The position numbers and the translations under genes are program-made. A stretch of DNA of 64,000 nt, taken from assembly GCA_016720905.1 (NCBI GenBank), contig JADKJT010000001.1, positions 248,001 to 312,000 on the forward strand. Direction: 5' to 3'. Below are positions 1 to 7,958 of the stretch, piece by piece. The stretch comes from Gemmatimonadaceae bacterium (GTDB lineage Bacteria; Gemmatimonadota; Gemmatimonadetes; Gemmatimonadales; Gemmatimonadaceae). The number at the start of each line of letters is the position of its first letter. Position 1 is the stretch's first letter. A model generated the notes under the pieces. The model was not told where the DNA came from. It saw only the letters and a list, made by a program, of their open reading frames with translations, and ran no database searches.

Positions 1-551
1 ACACGATCACCCAGTGCTGTCGCGCGCACGGTGCGCGCGACGTGCGCGTCGCGGCCACCGACGAACAGCGCATGAAGCTCTGGCAAGGGCGCAAGAAGGC
101 GTTCGGGGCCATGGGACGCATTGCGCCGGCGCTGGTGGTGCAGGACGCCGTCGTCCCTCGCACCAAGCTCCCTGCAATCCTCGACATCATCGCCGGCATC
201 GGTGCGCGACACCGGGTGAACGTCTGCAACGTCTTTCATGCAGGCGACGGCAATTTGCATCCGAACATTCCGTACGACCCCAACGAGCCCGGTGCGTCCG
301 AACGGGTTCACGCGGCGATGACCGAGATCATGCAGGCCTGCATCGATGCCGGCGGCACCATCACCGGGGAGCACGGCGTGGGCCTGGACAAGTTGGACTA
401 CATGCCCAAGCTGTTCGATGACGATTCCCTGGCGATGATGTGCGCCGTGCGCGAAAGTTTTGATCCGGAGCGACGCGCGAATCCCGGGAAGGTGGTCCCG
501 GTGAAAAGTTGCCGGGAATGGCATCGCGGCACGCCCGTGTCGACAGGGTGA
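1..551 (+). CDS. glcD: Glycolate oxidase subunit GlcD, C-terminal part (cut by window edge)
   Basis: This is the C-terminal part of the FAD-linked catalytic subunit that oxidises glycolate to glyoxylate. The frame is open from base 3 to a TGA at 549-551, so the start lies outside the window. The visible 180 or so residues carry the FAD-oxidase C-terminal domain hallmarks: the HAGDGNLHP segment (about base 240) and GEHGVGLDK (about base 368), which contribute to the flavin and substrate site in GlcD and D-lactate dehydrogenases. It is followed immediately by GlcE and GlcF homologues, which fixes it as glcD rather than a stand-alone D-lactate dehydrogenase. A GTG at base 42 is internal, not a start. 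Confidence 0.9.
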   Translation, partial: TITQCCRAHGARDVRVAATDEQRMKLWQGRKKAFGAMGRIAPALVVQDAVVPRTKLPAILDIIAGIGARHRVNVCNVFHAGDGNLHPNIPYDPNEPGASERVHAAMTEIMQACIDAGGTITGEHGVGLDKLDYMPKLFDDDSLAMMCAVRESFDPERRANPGKVVPVKSCREWHRGTPVSTG

Positions 552-562
552 CCGGCCGCTCG

Positions 563-1771
563 ATGTCCACCGCCCTGAGCGCGCTGCAATCCACCATCGC
601 CGACGCCCATGCGTCGGCGACGACGCTGCGCATTCGCGGTGCCGGGACGTGGCTGTCGGCCGGACGGCCGGTTGACGCACCCCAATCCATCAACACGGGC
701 GATCTCACCGGCATCATCGAATATGTCCCCGGTGATCTCGTCATCACGGCGCACGCCGGCACCACCCTGCGGGAGTTGGCGCAGGTCACGGCGGAGCACC
801 AGCAATGGTTGGCGCTTGAGCCTTATGCGTCACCGGCCGGAATCGATCACGGGACCATTGGCGCGACCATCGCCACGGCGTCACACGGCCCGCTCGCCCT
901 CGGATACGGTCGCACCCGCGATCTCATTCTGGGCCTTTCGTTCATCACCGGCGACGGCACCGCCGTGCGCGCCGGTGGCCAAGTGGTCAAGAACGTGGCT
1001 GGTTTTGATCTCGTGCGGATGGCGACGGGTGCATGGGGCACGCTCGGTGTCATTACCCAGGTGAGTCTGCGACTGCATGCGCGGCCCGTGGTCGATGAGA
1101 CCTTCGCCATCGGCGTGCATGTTCCCATGGCGATCGACAACCAGAAAGCGGCACTGACGCCGCTGTTCGCCCGCCTCAATGAGGCCCCGCTGTTGGCGAC
1201 CACCACGTCGCTGGCATCGCTGGTGGTGCTGGCGCACGACCTGCCGGACACCATTCGCGCGTCGCACGACCTGCCGGTGGCCCCGCTGGTGCTGCTGGCT
1301 CGCGCCACGGGCAATCGGACGCGCGTGGATGCCGTGCGCCGTGCCCTTGCCACGCTTGGTGCCGTTGCCATCGTGGACGGGTCGGTCTGGCGTACCATTC
1401 GCGCGATGGACATTGCTGATACCACCATGCGAGTGACCGACGCGCCACTCCAATCGGCCCGCACCTGGCATCACATCGACGCGTGGAGTTCCGCCAACGG
1501 CATCGGGCCACGGCACACACTGATCGAGCCGCTCCGTGGCGCGGTACGCCTGTCGTGCCAACTGCGCAGCACACCAGCAACGCCGTTTACGCTGCCGGAG
1601 CACGCCATTGCGGAGCGGTTGCCGCGGGATGCCTGGCCATCGGTGCCTTCCGCGGTGGACGACCGGATCTCCCGGCGATTGCGACAGGTGTTTGATGCGT
1701 CGGCGATTTTCAACCGTGGCATACTCGGTGAGACCCGTGATGCGCCGGCGTACGGCGTGAGTGCGCCATGA
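563..1771 (+). CDS. glcE: Glycolate oxidase subunit GlcE (FAD-binding)
   Basis: This is a 402-residue FAD-binding PCMH-type protein, the second flavin subunit of the glycolate oxidase complex. Visible features are a short N-terminal FAD-domain entry (TLRIRGAGT), the HGTIGATIA loop near residue 95 and the VKNVAGFDLVRMATGAWGTL stretch near residue 145, which is characteristic of GlcE. I chose the ATG at 563, 11 bases after the glcD stop. An upstream in-frame start at 509 would overlap glcD and adds a basic tail without family character. The gene overlaps glcF by 4 bases, so glcD-glcE-glcF are probably one transcript. Confidence 0.88.
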   Translation: MSTALSALQSTIADAHASATTLRIRGAGTWLSAGRPVDAPQSINTGDLTGIIEYVPGDLVITAHAGTTLRELAQVTAEHQQWLALEPYASPAGIDHGTIGATIATASHGPLALGYGRTRDLILGLSFITGDGTAVRAGGQVVKNVAGFDLVRMATGAWGTLGVITQVSLRLHARPVVDETFAIGVHVPMAIDNQKAALTPLFARLNEAPLLATTTSLASLVVLAHDLPDTIRASHDLPVAPLVLLARATGNRTRVDAVRRALATLGAVAIVDGSVWRTIRAMDIADTTMRVTDAPLQSARTWHHIDAWSSANGIGPRHTLIEPLRGAVRLSCQLRSTPATPFTLPEHAIAERLPRDAWPSVPSAVDDRISRRLRQVFDASAIFNRGILGETRDAPAYGVSAP

Positions 1772-3090
1772 GCGTGCTTGCGGGCGCCACCCCGCCGTGC
1801 GCGATACCCGGCACACCATTGGCGCAGGCCGCCGCCGGTCTCGATGCCTGCGTCCATTGCGGCTTCTGTCTGCAGGCCTGTCCGACGTACGTGAATCTGG
1901 AAGACGAGAATGACAGCCCGCGCGGTCGACTGGTGCTCATGCGCCGTCTGCTCGAGGGCGATGTGCCGCTGGACGACGCGGATGTTGGGCGACATCTCGA
2001 TCGGTGTCTGGGATGTCGTGCGTGCGAAACGGCGTGTCCGTCGGGCGTGCCATATGGCGATCTGCTGGAAGCGACACGCGCCACGATGGCACCGGTGCGC
2101 GGCATCCCGATGGTGGCGCGATTGGTGCTGGCGGTGTTCAAGCGCACGACGTTGTTGCATGTCGGATTGGCCGTCGCGCGCTTCGTGCGCCACACCGGGC
2201 TCCCGCGCCTGTTGGCCGGCATGCTGCCCGATCGTCTCGCCTTCCCCATGGCGATGCTGGCGTCAACAACGCCGGTGCGACTCCCCTCCCCCGTCGGAAG
2301 TCTCCCGTCTCCCGTCTCCCGTCTCCCGTCTCCCGTCTCCAGTCTCCCGTCTCCAAGCACCGTCACCACGCTCACCGGCTGCGTCATGCACGGCCTGTTT
2401 GGTCACGTGAATGCGGCAACCGGCCGAGTGCTCACGGCCAACGGGTACGCCGTGATCGACACGCCGCATCAGCACTGCTGCGGCGCCCTGCACGCGCACG
2501 CCGGTGATCTGTCCGGTGCGCGCGAACTCGCCCGTCGCAATATCATGGCGTTTGAAGCCGCCGGAACCAGCGTCATCGCCATCAACTCGGCGGGCTGTGG
2601 GGCGATGGTCAAGCAGTACGGTCATCTGTTGCACGACGACCCCGCGTGGGCGACGCGAGCACTCGCCGTGGCCGCGCGAGCCAGAGACGTGAGTGAACTG
2701 CTGGCCGACGTTGGGCCGCGCCATGGTGCGCCGATGGCGCTGCGCGTCACCCACGACCCGCCGTGTCATCAGATGCATGCGCAGCGGATCGTGCGCCAAC
2801 CGCTGGCCGTGCTGGCGGCCATCCCCGGGCTCGAGTTGGTGCCCCTGGAAGACGCCGATCAGTGTTGCGGCAGCGCCGGCATCTACAATCTCATTGAGCC
2901 CGACACGTCGAACGCCGTGTTGTCACCGAAACTGGCCCGCATCGCGGACACCCGGGCGGCGTTCCTCGCCACGGGCAATCCGGGCTGCCTGATGCAGCTC
3001 GGTGCGGGACTGTTGCGCAGCGGCTCCGCCACGCGCGCGGTGCACCCGGTGGAACTGCTGGATGCGAGCTATGGCGGCCCAGCGACGTGA
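1768..3090 (+). CDS. glcF: Glycolate oxidase iron-sulfur subunit GlcF
   Basis: This 440-residue electron-transfer subunit contains two [4Fe-4S] ferredoxin motifs near the N-terminus (CVHCGFCLQACP and CLGCRACETACP). Two cysteine-rich CCG domains follow, with CCGALHAHAGD near residue 238 and CCGSAGIYNL near residue 365. It takes electrons from the GlcD/GlcE flavins to the respiratory chain. The start overlaps the glcE stop (ATGA at 1768). The linker between the ferredoxin part and the first CCG domain is unusual: it is encoded by a tandem 7-base repeat and reads as serine/proline repeats of the LPSPVSR type (residues about 173-196). The frame stays open through it. Confidence 0.92.
   Translation: MSVLAGATPPCAIPGTPLAQAAAGLDACVHCGFCLQACPTYVNLEDENDSPRGRLVLMRRLLEGDVPLDDADVGRHLDRCLGCRACETACPSGVPYGDLLEATRATMAPVRGIPMVARLVLAVFKRTTLLHVGLAVARFVRHTGLPRLLAGMLPDRLAFPMAMLASTTPVRLPSPVGSLPSPVSRLPSPVSSLPSPSTVTTLTGCVMHGLFGHVNAATGRVLTANGYAVIDTPHQHCCGALHAHAGDLSGARELARRNIMAFEAAGTSVIAINSAGCGAMVKQYGHLLHDDPAWATRALAVAARARDVSELLADVGPRHGAPMALRVTHDPPCHQMHAQRIVRQPLAVLAAIPGLELVPLEDADQCCGSAGIYNLIEPDTSNAVLSPKLARIADTRAAFLATGNPGCLMQLGAGLLRSGSATRAVHPVELLDASYGGPAT
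2300..2354 (+). repeat. Tandem heptanucleotide repeat (GTCTCCC) inside glcF
   Basis: About seven to eight near-perfect copies of the 7-base unit GTCTCCC run head to tail, with one degenerate unit (GTCTCCA) near the 3' end and a diverged unit upstream around 2283-2299. Three units equal 21 bases, so the array encodes a 7-residue repeat (LPSPVSR) in glcF. Because 7 is not a multiple of 3, gain or loss of one or two units would frameshift glcF. Confidence 0.9.
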
Positions 3091-3697
3091 TCCTGATGGG
3101 CTGGCGCTGATCGTCGCGTTTGACGGGCTGCTGTTCGACACGCGGGACGTGCGCGCCGACGCACTGATCGCGTCACTGTACACCGAGCACCTCCAGGTTG
3201 CGCCCGACGCCGTGCGCGATGCGCTGCCGGGCCGTTCACTGTGGGAAGCGTCAGAGTTCCTGGTGCAGTCGGGTGATTGCACCCTTGTCGACCTGGTTGC
3301 GCTGCGCGCGCAACGGGCCGTGTCCCAACGCCTGGCGCAGGGTGTTTCACTCGTACCGCAGGTGCGTGAATGGCTCGAAGGGCAACGGTCGGCGGGCACG
3401 CGACTGGTGCTCCGCGCAGACTCCATACGGCGCGATGTCGACCGCGTGATCCAACTGGCCGAGATGGAGTTCGCGTTCACGATGATACGCTGTTCCGACG
3501 ACCTGCCGCGCACGATTGGTGTGTCGAGTCTCGAGAACTCGAACGCCGCCATCGCGCGTCGCCTGCACGGCCTCGGCGTGTCTCGCCGGCAGACCGCCGT
3601 GGTGTCGCGTCTGCTTGCAGCCGGTTCCGGTCACCTGTGCCGTGTCTCCGATGGCACTATCGCTGAGCGGTGGAGCGATGAGGGGCCGGAGGGGTGA
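3071..3697 (+). CDS. Degenerate HAD-superfamily-like protein
   Basis: This 208-residue protein begins at an ATG overlapping the glcF end by 20 bases, so it is probably the last gene of the glc transcript. Its N-terminus (IVAFDGLLFDT) resembles HAD motif I of phosphoglycolate-phosphatase-type enzymes, but the DxD pair is reduced to one aspartate. The usual motif III lysine region and the motif IV acidic cluster are not recognisable either. By context a phosphoglycolate phosphatase would make sense, since that reaction generates glycolate. The missing residues instead suggest a non-catalytic or repurposed HAD-like protein. The fold assignment rests mainly on the N-terminal motif and the length. 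Confidence 0.6.
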   Translation: MAAQRRDPDGLALIVAFDGLLFDTRDVRADALIASLYTEHLQVAPDAVRDALPGRSLWEASEFLVQSGDCTLVDLVALRAQRAVSQRLAQGVSLVPQVREWLEGQRSAGTRLVLRADSIRRDVDRVIQLAEMEFAFTMIRCSDDLPRTIGVSSLENSNAAIARRLHGLGVSRRQTAVVSRLLAAGSGHLCRVSDGTIAERWSDEGPEG

Positions 3698-3719
3698 GCA
3701 ACGGAAGCGCTGAGCGTGA

Positions 3720-3774
3720 GAGGGGTGAGTCGGCGAGGGCAGGACTGGGTTCTCCCTTCGCCGGCTGACCCCTC
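3720..3774 (+). terminator. Long imperfect hairpin between the glc genes and the YgfZ-like gene
   Basis: The arm GAGGGGTGAGTCGGCGAGGG pairs almost completely with CCCTTCGCCGGCTGACCCCTC across a loop of about 14 bases. It lies 22 bases after the HAD-like stop and ends about 25 bases before the next start. No clear T run follows, so it may be a terminator, a transcript-end stabiliser or a small dispersed palindrome. Confidence 0.5.
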
Positions 3775-3798
3775 ACCGCGACACCATACTAACTTGTC

Positions 3799-4746
3799 GT
3801 GATGAACATCGCGCTGTCGAATTCTGAACTCGCCGCGTACGCTGCGCTGCGCACGCAGGCCGTCTGGTTTTCCTCTCCCGGTGTGTGGAGTGCGTTTCGC
3901 GGCGCCAAGGCGGTCGATGCGCTGAATGGTTTGGTCACCAACGATGTCGCGATGCTCGCGGTTGGATCCAGTCTCTACGCCGCCGCCCTGACGCCCAAGG
4001 GCAAGATGATCGCCGACTTGCTCATCGTCCGCGACGACGCCACGTCGTTCCTGATCCAGACCATGCCGGCCGTTGCACCGGCCTGGCTGGCGCTTGCCCG
4101 CAAGTACGTCAATCCGCGACTGTGCACCGTCTCCGACGAATCGGATCGGTACCGCTCGTGGATTGTGGTTGGTGCGCGCGCCTTTGAAGCGATGGAGGGG
4201 ATGACGTTCGATCAGTCACTGCAGCGATTCCCCGCCCCTCCGATGGGCGGCATGAGCGGATTCCTGCTGCTCGCAGACGCCACGCAGGAATCGCTGGTGT
4301 GCGAATGTCTGGCGTCCACGCCGATGGCGATGGGGACGGCCACGGTCTGGGACGTGTTGCGAGTCGAGGCCGGACGTCCGGAGATGGGGGTCGATATGGA
4401 CGAGGATACGATTCCGCAGGAAGCCAACCTTGATACGTTGGGGGCGATCTCGTTCTCCAAGGGCTGCTATACCGGTCAGGAGACCGTGGCGCGGGTGCAC
4501 TTTCGCGGTCATGTGAACAAGCGCCTGCGCGGATTGATCGCCGATGGCCCCATGCGCCCGGGGGACGAGGTTGCGGATGCCGGCGGCAAGGCAATCGGCA
4601 GCGTGCGGAGTACCGCGCAGTCTCCGACGTTCGGCGCAATTGCGCTGGCGATGCTCCGGCGGGAGGTATTGGCCGGGGATCCGGTTACGGTGGCCGCCGA
4701 GGGCGGCGCGGTGGTGGCCCGAGTATCCGATCTGCCATTTGCGTAG
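3799..4746 (+). CDS. ygfZ: YgfZ/GcvT-like folate-binding protein (tRNA-modifying/Fe-S maintenance)
   Basis: This 315-residue member of the aminomethyltransferase-like fold carries the YgfZ signature K-G-C-Y-x-G-Q-E (FSKGCYTGQETVARVHFRGH, near residue 225). YgfZ proteins bind tetrahydrofolate and support assembly or repair of Fe-S enzymes such as MiaB. The start is GTG at 3799, with an ATG one codon later as an alternative. Lying beside Fe-S protein glcF may be coincidental. A strong hairpin follows the stop. The family call is firm, but the exact cellular role in this organism is inferred. Confidence 0.85.
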   Translation: MMNIALSNSELAAYAALRTQAVWFSSPGVWSAFRGAKAVDALNGLVTNDVAMLAVGSSLYAAALTPKGKMIADLLIVRDDATSFLIQTMPAVAPAWLALARKYVNPRLCTVSDESDRYRSWIVVGARAFEAMEGMTFDQSLQRFPAPPMGGMSGFLLLADATQESLVCECLASTPMAMGTATVWDVLRVEAGRPEMGVDMDEDTIPQEANLDTLGAISFSKGCYTGQETVARVHFRGHVNKRLRGLIADGPMRPGDEVADAGGKAIGSVRSTAQSPTFGAIALAMLRREVLAGDPVTVAAEGGAVVARVSDLPFA

Positions 4747-4758
4747 AGAGGTGTGCGG

Positions 4759-4803
4759 ACGGCAAAACGGGGCGCGTTCCGAAGAACGCGCCCCGTTTGC
4801 CGT
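4759..4803. terminator. Bidirectional rho-independent-type terminator hairpin
   Basis: A stem of about 20 base pairs (arm ending GGGGCGCGTTC, loop CGAA, arm GAACGCGCCCCG) with a single bulged A lies between two convergent genes, the YgfZ-like gene ending at 4746 and the lipoprotein gene ending at 4835. The outer stem has A-rich and T-rich parts (GGCAAAAC with GTTTGCC), which gives a U-rich stretch on both strands. It is well placed to terminate both transcripts. Confidence 0.8.
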
Positions 4804-4834
4804 TCAGGCCGAAGCCCGAGCGGAGAACCAAGGA

Positions 4835-5023
4835 CTAGTGCTTGGTCGTGTCCTTCTTGGTGGTGTCCATCGGGGCGGCCATCGGGGCGGCCGAATCCAT
4901 CGCGGGCGCCGGAGCAGCAGCGGCCGGGGCCATCGCGGCCGAATCAGCCTTGGGGGCCTCTTCCTTGGCAGCGCAGGCGGCGAACACGAGTCCAGCAACG
5001 GCGAACAGGGCGATGCGCTTCAT
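4835..5023 (-). CDS. Small alanine/proline-rich lipoprotein
   Basis: This is a 62-residue protein with a lipoprotein signal: MKR, a hydrophobic stretch (IALFAVAGLVFAA) and then a cysteine in the lipobox context VFAAC. The mature part is low-complexity, rich in Ala, Pro, Met and Asp, and ends DTTKKDTTKH. I chose the ATG at 5023 because a GGAG sits 8 bases upstream on the minus strand and the signal peptide starts there; the frame is open upstream but non-signal-like. Probably membrane anchored and periplasm-facing. The function is unknown. Confidence 0.75.
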   Translation of the reverse strand: MKRIALFAVAGLVFAACAAKEEAPKADSAAMAPAAAAPAPAMDSAAPMAAPMDTTKKDTTKH

Positions 5024-5207
5024 GGTATTTCTCCGAGCAGTGGCGTAGGATGCGCCGTGCCTTAAGAAAAAGCGCACGGCCCCCCCGGCAGAAAGCCGAC
5101 GGGGATATAGCGAAGGGAATCTATCGAACCGGGCCACGCTGTCAAGAGTTTTTTGGAGTCATTGATGTGGCAAGCGCTGGCCCCATAACAAGTTCGGCCC
5201 TGAAGCG

Positions 5208-6434
5208 GTGACGGACTTGGCGGAGCCGAGTGGCGAGACTCCACCCCCAGCCGATACCCTTCCGGTGATGCTGATCATCTTTCTGCTCGCGATTGGGACC
5301 GCCGCACTTGGACTGCTCGTGGTCGGCTGGATCGCTTATCCTCAAGCAATGGTCCATCGTGGCATCCGGCGACGGGTCGCGCGATCCGGCGGCGACGCGT
5401 CACCCTGCGCGAGAATCAGCGTCATTCTCGCGACGCGCGAAGACGATACGGCAATCGCGCGACGCATCGAAAATCTGCTCGCGTCGGACTACCCGCTCGA
5501 ACTGCTCGACGTCATCATCTCGCTCGACGACTCCGTTTCTTCCCGGAGTGCGGACATCTGTGCGATGTTCGACGGTCGAGCGAGAGTGGTCTCCGGATCC
5601 GCACCCGGCAAGGCCGCGGCTCTCAATGCAGGCGTCGAGGCGAGCACGACGGACTTGCTGCTCTTCATTGACAGCGCACAATATTTCGAACGCGACACGA
5701 TTGCCCGATTGGTCGGCGAAATGCACGAGCCGTCGTGGGGAGCGCTGACGGCGACACTCGCCGCGACTTCGGGCGATGCGTTCATGGATCGGTATTGGCA
5801 GCGCGAGCTGACGATCCGACAAGGCCAGGAAAGCCAGCACGGGGCATTATCTGTGTAACCGGATGCGCCTACCTCATGCGACGACGCTTCTGGCGGCCCA
5901 TGCCTGTCGGTCTTATCTGCGATGACTTGTGGAGCACCTACGGCGTCGTGACACAAGGCGGACGAGTGGGCATTGTTGAGTCCGCACGCGTGACGGACCC
6001 GCGACGATTCACGCGGGATCAGGAATATGCGCCGGCTGAGGACCATGACCGGAATGCTGCAGTTCGTCCGCTCGTCGCCAGAGGTGCTCAGGCCATCGCG
6101 CAACCCCATGCTGCTGGACTTCATCCTGCACAAGCTCATGCGGCCGGCTACGCCGTTGTTGCTCATGCTGGCTGGCGCCTGCTACGTCTCCGCACTGTGG
6201 AGCTGGCGTCCCCTTGCCGTGGCGAAACTGGCCGTCGTGGTGGCGGCACTTGCTATCGTCGTTACGGGACTCGCCCTTGTCGCCCCAAGATGGATGGCCC
6301 CGCGGCTCGCAGCGCTGGGGTTTGCCGGGCGACTGATTTTCATGCCGCTGCGTGCCATCAGCCGGGCACTGCGCGCCGATTGGGACGTCTGGATGCCGGC
6401 CAAAGGCATGACCACGAAATTGCCGGGAACTTGA
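5208..6434 (+). pseudogene. Family 2 glycosyltransferase, interrupted by two compensating frameshifts
   Basis: This is a membrane-anchored GT2 (COG1215-like) split over reading frames. The first frame (GTG 5208 to about 5843) encodes an N-terminal membrane helix (about residues 21-43), the nucleotide-sugar-binding start ISVILATRED and an APGKAAALNAG segment. The next part, with the expected TGCAYLMRR and CDDL motifs, is in another frame (about 5843-6028). The C-terminal part (MRRLRTMTGMLQFVR and membrane helices, to 6434) is back in the first frame. A missing G in the GGGG run at 5841-5844 and an extra G at 6029 would explain both breaks. Conservation in the middle frame argues for recent mutation or sequencing error. 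The substrate is unknown. Confidence 0.75.
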
Positions 6435-6493
6435 TTCACCGCCTTGGTGCTCATCCGTTACCACTGGTTCGTTCGCCGCTCTCGAGAGGTTCT

Positions 6494-7945
6494 GTGTCCC
6501 GTCTCCCCGAAACGCTCGGCGCACTCCGCCGATCCGCTTACGCCTCGAATCGCCCAGCCAGCGTCAAGGACGAAATCCGACGCAACCTGATCACGCGCCT
6601 CAAACAGCGTGAGCCGCTGTTCCGTGGGGTCCTCGGCTACGAAGACACGGTGATGCCGCAGATCGTCAACGCCTTGCTGGCCCGCCACAACTTCATTCTG
6701 CTGGGCCTGCGCGGCCAGGCCAAGTCGCGCATTTTGCGCGCGTTGGTGACACTGCTGGACGAACAGATGCCGGTGGTTGCCGGCAGCGAGGTCAACGATG
6801 ACCCCTTCCGTCCGATCTCCAAGTACGCGCGTCAGCTTATCGCCGAACATGGCGAAGACACGCCAATTGCCTGGGTCTCGCGCGACTCGCGCTACGTCGA
6901 GAAGCTTGCCACACCCGATGCGACCATCGCTGATATCATCGGCGACGTGGATCCCATCAAGGCGGCGCGCGGCGGTCACATTCTCGGTGACGAATTGACG
7001 ATTCACTACGGCATGCTGCCGAGGGCCAATCGCGGCATCTTCGCCCTCAACGAATTGCCGGATCTGGCCGGCAAAGTGCAAGTGGGTCTGTTCAACATCA
7101 TGCAGGAAGGGGATGTCCAGATCAAAGGCTATCCCGTTCGCCTCGCGCTCGACGTCCTGCTCTGCTTCACCGCCAACCCCGAAGACTACACCGCGCGCGG
7201 CAAGATCATCACGCCGCTGAAAGACCGGATCGGCAGCGAAATCATCACCCACTATCCCGACAGCGTCGAACTCGGCGTCGCCATCACGAAACAAGAGGCC
7301 TGGACGCAGCGTGACGGAGGCGTGGCCATTCGCCTGCCGGCGCTCATCGAGGAGATTGTCGAGCGGGTGGCGTTTGAGGCGCGCGAAGACAAGCGCATCG
7401 ATCGGCGATCGGGTGTATCACAGCGGCTGCCGATCACCACGATCGAAAACGTGGTATCCAACGCCGAGCAACGGGCGCTGGTCGCGGGCGACCTGGAAGC
7501 GGTGCCGCGCATCGTCGATGTCTACAGTGCGCTGCCGGCGATCACCGGGAAGATCGAGCTCGAATACGAAGGCGAGTTGGTGGGCGGCGCCATCATTGCC
7601 CGCGAGCTCATTCGTCGCGCCTGCGACGTAACGCTGCGTGAGCGCGTGGGCGATCTCGATACCGACGAGATCGTGATGTGGTTTGATGCCGGCCGCGCGC
7701 TTCAGGTTGCTGACGATGTGCCGCTTCGTCTGGTCAAGCAGGGCTTCGATACCGTGCCCGGTCTGGTGAGCATGGTGACGGCGTTGGGGCTCGCGACGCA
7801 GGGCGATGACGCGATGATCGTGGTGGCGTGCGAACTGGTGCTCGAGGCGTTGGTGGCGCGGCGCAAGATTTCCCGCAGCGATACGGGTACCTATGGGCGC
7901 GCCGAGCGTGAAACCAGGCGAAAAGGCGGCCAGCTGGACTATTAG
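6494..7945 (+). CDS. MoxR/magnesium-chelatase-like AAA ATPase
   Basis: This is a 483-residue AAA+ ATPase. The P-loop is the variant GLRGQAKSR near residue 78. The Walker B-like strand reads FALNELPDL near residue 185, with Asn where Asp is usual. The arginine-rich sensor segment TPLKDRIGS follows. Such ATPases usually remodel or insert metal into a partner bearing a VWA domain, and a VWA protein is encoded two genes downstream (9261-10535). The start is taken as the GTG at 6494, preceded by GAGAGG with a short 4-base spacing. The frame is open far upstream, but that stretch belongs to the frameshifted glycosyltransferase. Confidence 0.82.
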   Translation: MSRLPETLGALRRSAYASNRPASVKDEIRRNLITRLKQREPLFRGVLGYEDTVMPQIVNALLARHNFILLGLRGQAKSRILRALVTLLDEQMPVVAGSEVNDDPFRPISKYARQLIAEHGEDTPIAWVSRDSRYVEKLATPDATIADIIGDVDPIKAARGGHILGDELTIHYGMLPRANRGIFALNELPDLAGKVQVGLFNIMQEGDVQIKGYPVRLALDVLLCFTANPEDYTARGKIITPLKDRIGSEIITHYPDSVELGVAITKQEAWTQRDGGVAIRLPALIEEIVERVAFEAREDKRIDRRSGVSQRLPITTIENVVSNAEQRALVAGDLEAVPRIVDVYSALPAITGKIELEYEGELVGGAIIARELIRRACDVTLRERVGDLDTDEIVMWFDAGRALQVADDVPLRLVKQGFDTVPGLVSMVTALGLATQGDDAMIVVACELVLEALVARRKISRSDTGTYGRAERETRRKGGQLDY

Positions 7946-7958
7946 CCGACGCTCGGTT

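Noticed and set aside
6494..6506. GTCCCGTCTCCCC at the ATPase start as another copy of the glcF repeat
   Set aside because: It is too short and imperfect to distinguish from chance in GC-rich DNA.
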